Below, in pieces: positions 62,755 through 64,000 of a stretch of DNA of 64,000 nt; within the stretch, counting starts at the first letter, position 1, and every line of letters starts with the position of its first letter. Source of the stretch: Lysinibacillus antri (GTDB taxonomy: Bacteria > Bacillota > Bacilli > Bacillales_A > Planococcaceae); the NCBI RefSeq assembly GCF_003977595.1, contig NZ_RYYR01000007.1:62001-126000 (forward strand). The letters are read 5' to 3'. The notes under the pieces are model-generated. The model was not told the origin of the DNA. It made no database searches and saw only the letters and a list, made by a program, of their open reading frames with translations. Position numbers and translations under genes: made by a program.

Positions 62755-64000
62755 ATGAAATCGAAATGGATTCAACTTGTACTCTTGTTTTCGATACTTG
62801 TCTTAGGTGCATGTTCGGGCAATGGAACGAATGCAGTGGCAACTGAAAAAGTAGTAACAACAGCAAAGGCTTCAGATTCAACATTCGGGCTCTCTGTGTC
62901 CAATGAAGGAAAACCGATAAAAGGCGGCGTGCTTCAAGTGGCCATGGTAAAAGATGAGCCATTTCAAGGGATTTTTTCATCGGAGCTTTATGAAGATGCA
63001 TTTGACGGAGATTTAATGGCTTGGGCTTCTAATGCACTTTTCGAAGTTGATGGAAACTTTATGATTACAGATAAAGGCATTGCGTCGATGAAAGTGGACC
63101 AAACCGAAAATAAAGTAACCATTCAAATTCGGGAAGGGGTCAAGTGGTCAGACGGGGAACCACTAAAAGTTGAGGATATCATGTTACCATATCACATGAT
63201 CGGACACCCAGATTATCCGGGAGTTCGTTATGATACGGAATTTCAAAATATTATCGGGGCAGAGGAATACAATGCAGGCAAAGCAGATCGCATTTCTGGA
63301 GTAGTGAAAATAGATGACCGTACAGTAGAAATTTACTTTAAACAATTATCACCAGCGATTTTTTATGGCGGGGATGGCTTATGGACGAATGCTGCGCCGA
63401 GTCATCAAATTGCAGATATTCCCGTTGAAAAATTAGTAGAATCAGACGCTATTCGTAAAAATCCAGTTACACTCGGGGCTTTTAAAGTTGATAAAATTGT
63501 CCCTGGGGAGTCCGTGCAGTTCGTGAAAAATGAGCATTATTGGAAGGGGAAACCAAAACTAGATGGAGTTCTTGTAAAAGTAGTGCCATCCAGTTCGATT
63601 TCCGTCGCGATTGCATCAGGAAAGTTCGATTTAGTTCGTAGTTTTAATGCAACCAAACTACCGGAAATCGAAAACTTAAAAAATATCACCATTTTAGGGC
63701 GACCAGAATTGTTTTATGCTTACCTTGGTTTTAAAGTAGGAAAATATGATTATGAAAAGAAACGCGTGATGACGGATTTAGAAGGTTCAAAAATGGGAGA
63801 TGCCAATTTACGTAAAGCCATGGCGTATGCACTCGATATTGAGCAAGTTTCGGAAGTGTTTTACAACAATTTACGTGAACGGGCAAACTCCTTAATTCCA
63901 CCTGTTTTTGAATCGTTTTATGATCGTTCTTTAAAGGGGTATGTTTATGATCCTAAAAAAGCGATTAGTATATTAGACGAGGCTGGTTATATAGATGTGG
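62755..64000 (+). CDS. Oligopeptide-binding lipoprotein (OppA-like), 3' end beyond window
   Basis: At least 415 codons, open at the window edge. Lipobox LVLGAC marks the lipidated Cys near residue 20 after KSKWIQLVLLFSILVLG. SBP family 5 features: GKPIKGGVLQVAM, the KVTIQIREGVKWSDGEPLKV motif (also typical of DppA/OppA), YWKGKPKLDGVLVKVV, and DANLRKAMAYALDIEQVSEV. AAGGAG is 12 nt before the ATG. Last seen gene of the opp operon (order D, F, B, C, A). Confidence 0.92.
   Translation, partial: MKSKWIQLVLLFSILVLGACSGNGTNAVATEKVVTTAKASDSTFGLSVSNEGKPIKGGVLQVAMVKDEPFQGIFSSELYEDAFDGDLMAWASNALFEVDGNFMITDKGIASMKVDQTENKVTIQIREGVKWSDGEPLKVEDIMLPYHMIGHPDYPGVRYDTEFQNIIGAEEYNAGKADRISGVVKIDDRTVEIYFKQLSPAIFYGGDGLWTNAAPSHQIADIPVEKLVESDAIRKNPVTLGAFKVDKIVPGESVQFVKNEHYWKGKPKLDGVLVKVVPSSSISVAIASGKFDLVRSFNATKLPEIENLKNITILGRPELFYAYLGFKVGKYDYEKKRVMTDLEGSKMGDANLRKAMAYALDIEQVSEVFYNNLRERANSLIPPVFESFYDRSLKGYVYDPKKAISILDEAGYIDV

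Noticed and set aside
1-64000. tRNA, rRNA genes, prophage or replication origin
   Set aside because: No cloverleaf-like sequences, rRNA segments, integrase/phage genes or DnaA-box clusters were noticed on either strand.

Overview
The window is a low-GC Gram-positive chromosome segment, most likely from the Bacillales and probably a Planococcaceae-type rod (Lysinibacillus/Solibacillus/Ureibacillus-like). The reasons are AGGAGG-type ribosome sites, frequent GTG/TTG starts, housekeeping proteins close to those of Bacillus (SecA, PrfB, UvrBA, FtsEX, MinJ, AddAB, ComK, YisK/YisL, PgcA) and a gene order resembling the hpf-secA-prfB / uvrBA / ftsEX-ctpB-minJ neighbourhood of B. subtilis. The family placement is an inference from recall, not a search.

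Layout. 1-5.2 kb: hpf, then a UDP-glucose supply module (galU, pgi, and pgcA on the other strand) around a repeat-bearing coiled-coil gene. 5.6-17.5 kb: one long unidirectional Tad/Flp-type pilus locus behind a clear sigma-A promoter (CpaB-like, TadZ/CpaE-like, TadA, TadB, TadC, a Flp-like prepilin, a VWA lipoprotein, a large Gly/Pro-rich secreted protein with a glycine-zipper C-terminus, four unrecognised membrane proteins, TadE-like and TadG-like pseudopilins), closed by a strong terminator. 17.5-22.4 kb: EamA transporter, an XRE regulator with its own operator and a partner membrane protein, pdxK, a VOC/PhnB-like gene and a CstA-type permease. 22.5-32.6 kb: secA, prfB with its programmed frameshift, comK, an IDEAL-domain gene, uvrB-uvrA behind a LexA-type box. 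32.7-41 kb: YvlB-like protein, ftsE-ftsX, an M23 hydrolase, a ResA-like thioredoxin, ctpB-type protease and minJ. 41.2-43.7 kb: azlCD with a divergent XRE-cupin regulator, then a TVP38-type membrane protein. 43.9-53.8 kb: addB-addA, where addA is split by a full-length group II intron. 53.9-58.5 kb: DUF418 protein, yisK, yisL, a tiny membrane protein and a catalytically degenerate, membrane-anchored GH13 protein. 58.8-64 kb: an oligopeptide ABC operon (D, F, B, C, binding protein) running off the end.

How it works together. PgcA, GalU and Pgi interconvert F6P, G6P, G1P and UDP-glucose for envelope polymers. The Tad locus should build a surface fibre, but it carries an unusual internal cassette (VWA lipoprotein, toxin-like secreted protein, membrane proteins) and no prepilin peptidase in view. 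ComK, AddAB and UvrBA are DNA uptake/repair functions; FtsEX with the M23 protein and MinJ are division and wall functions.

The most unusual items are the 2.68-kb group II intron inserted in the DEYQD motif of addA (flanking exons rejoin in frame), the toxin-like protein in the Tad locus, adjacent palindromic operators over the XRE promoter, three locus-specific arrays of about 21-bp repeats just after stop codons, and a multi-hairpin intergenic element upstream of ftsE.
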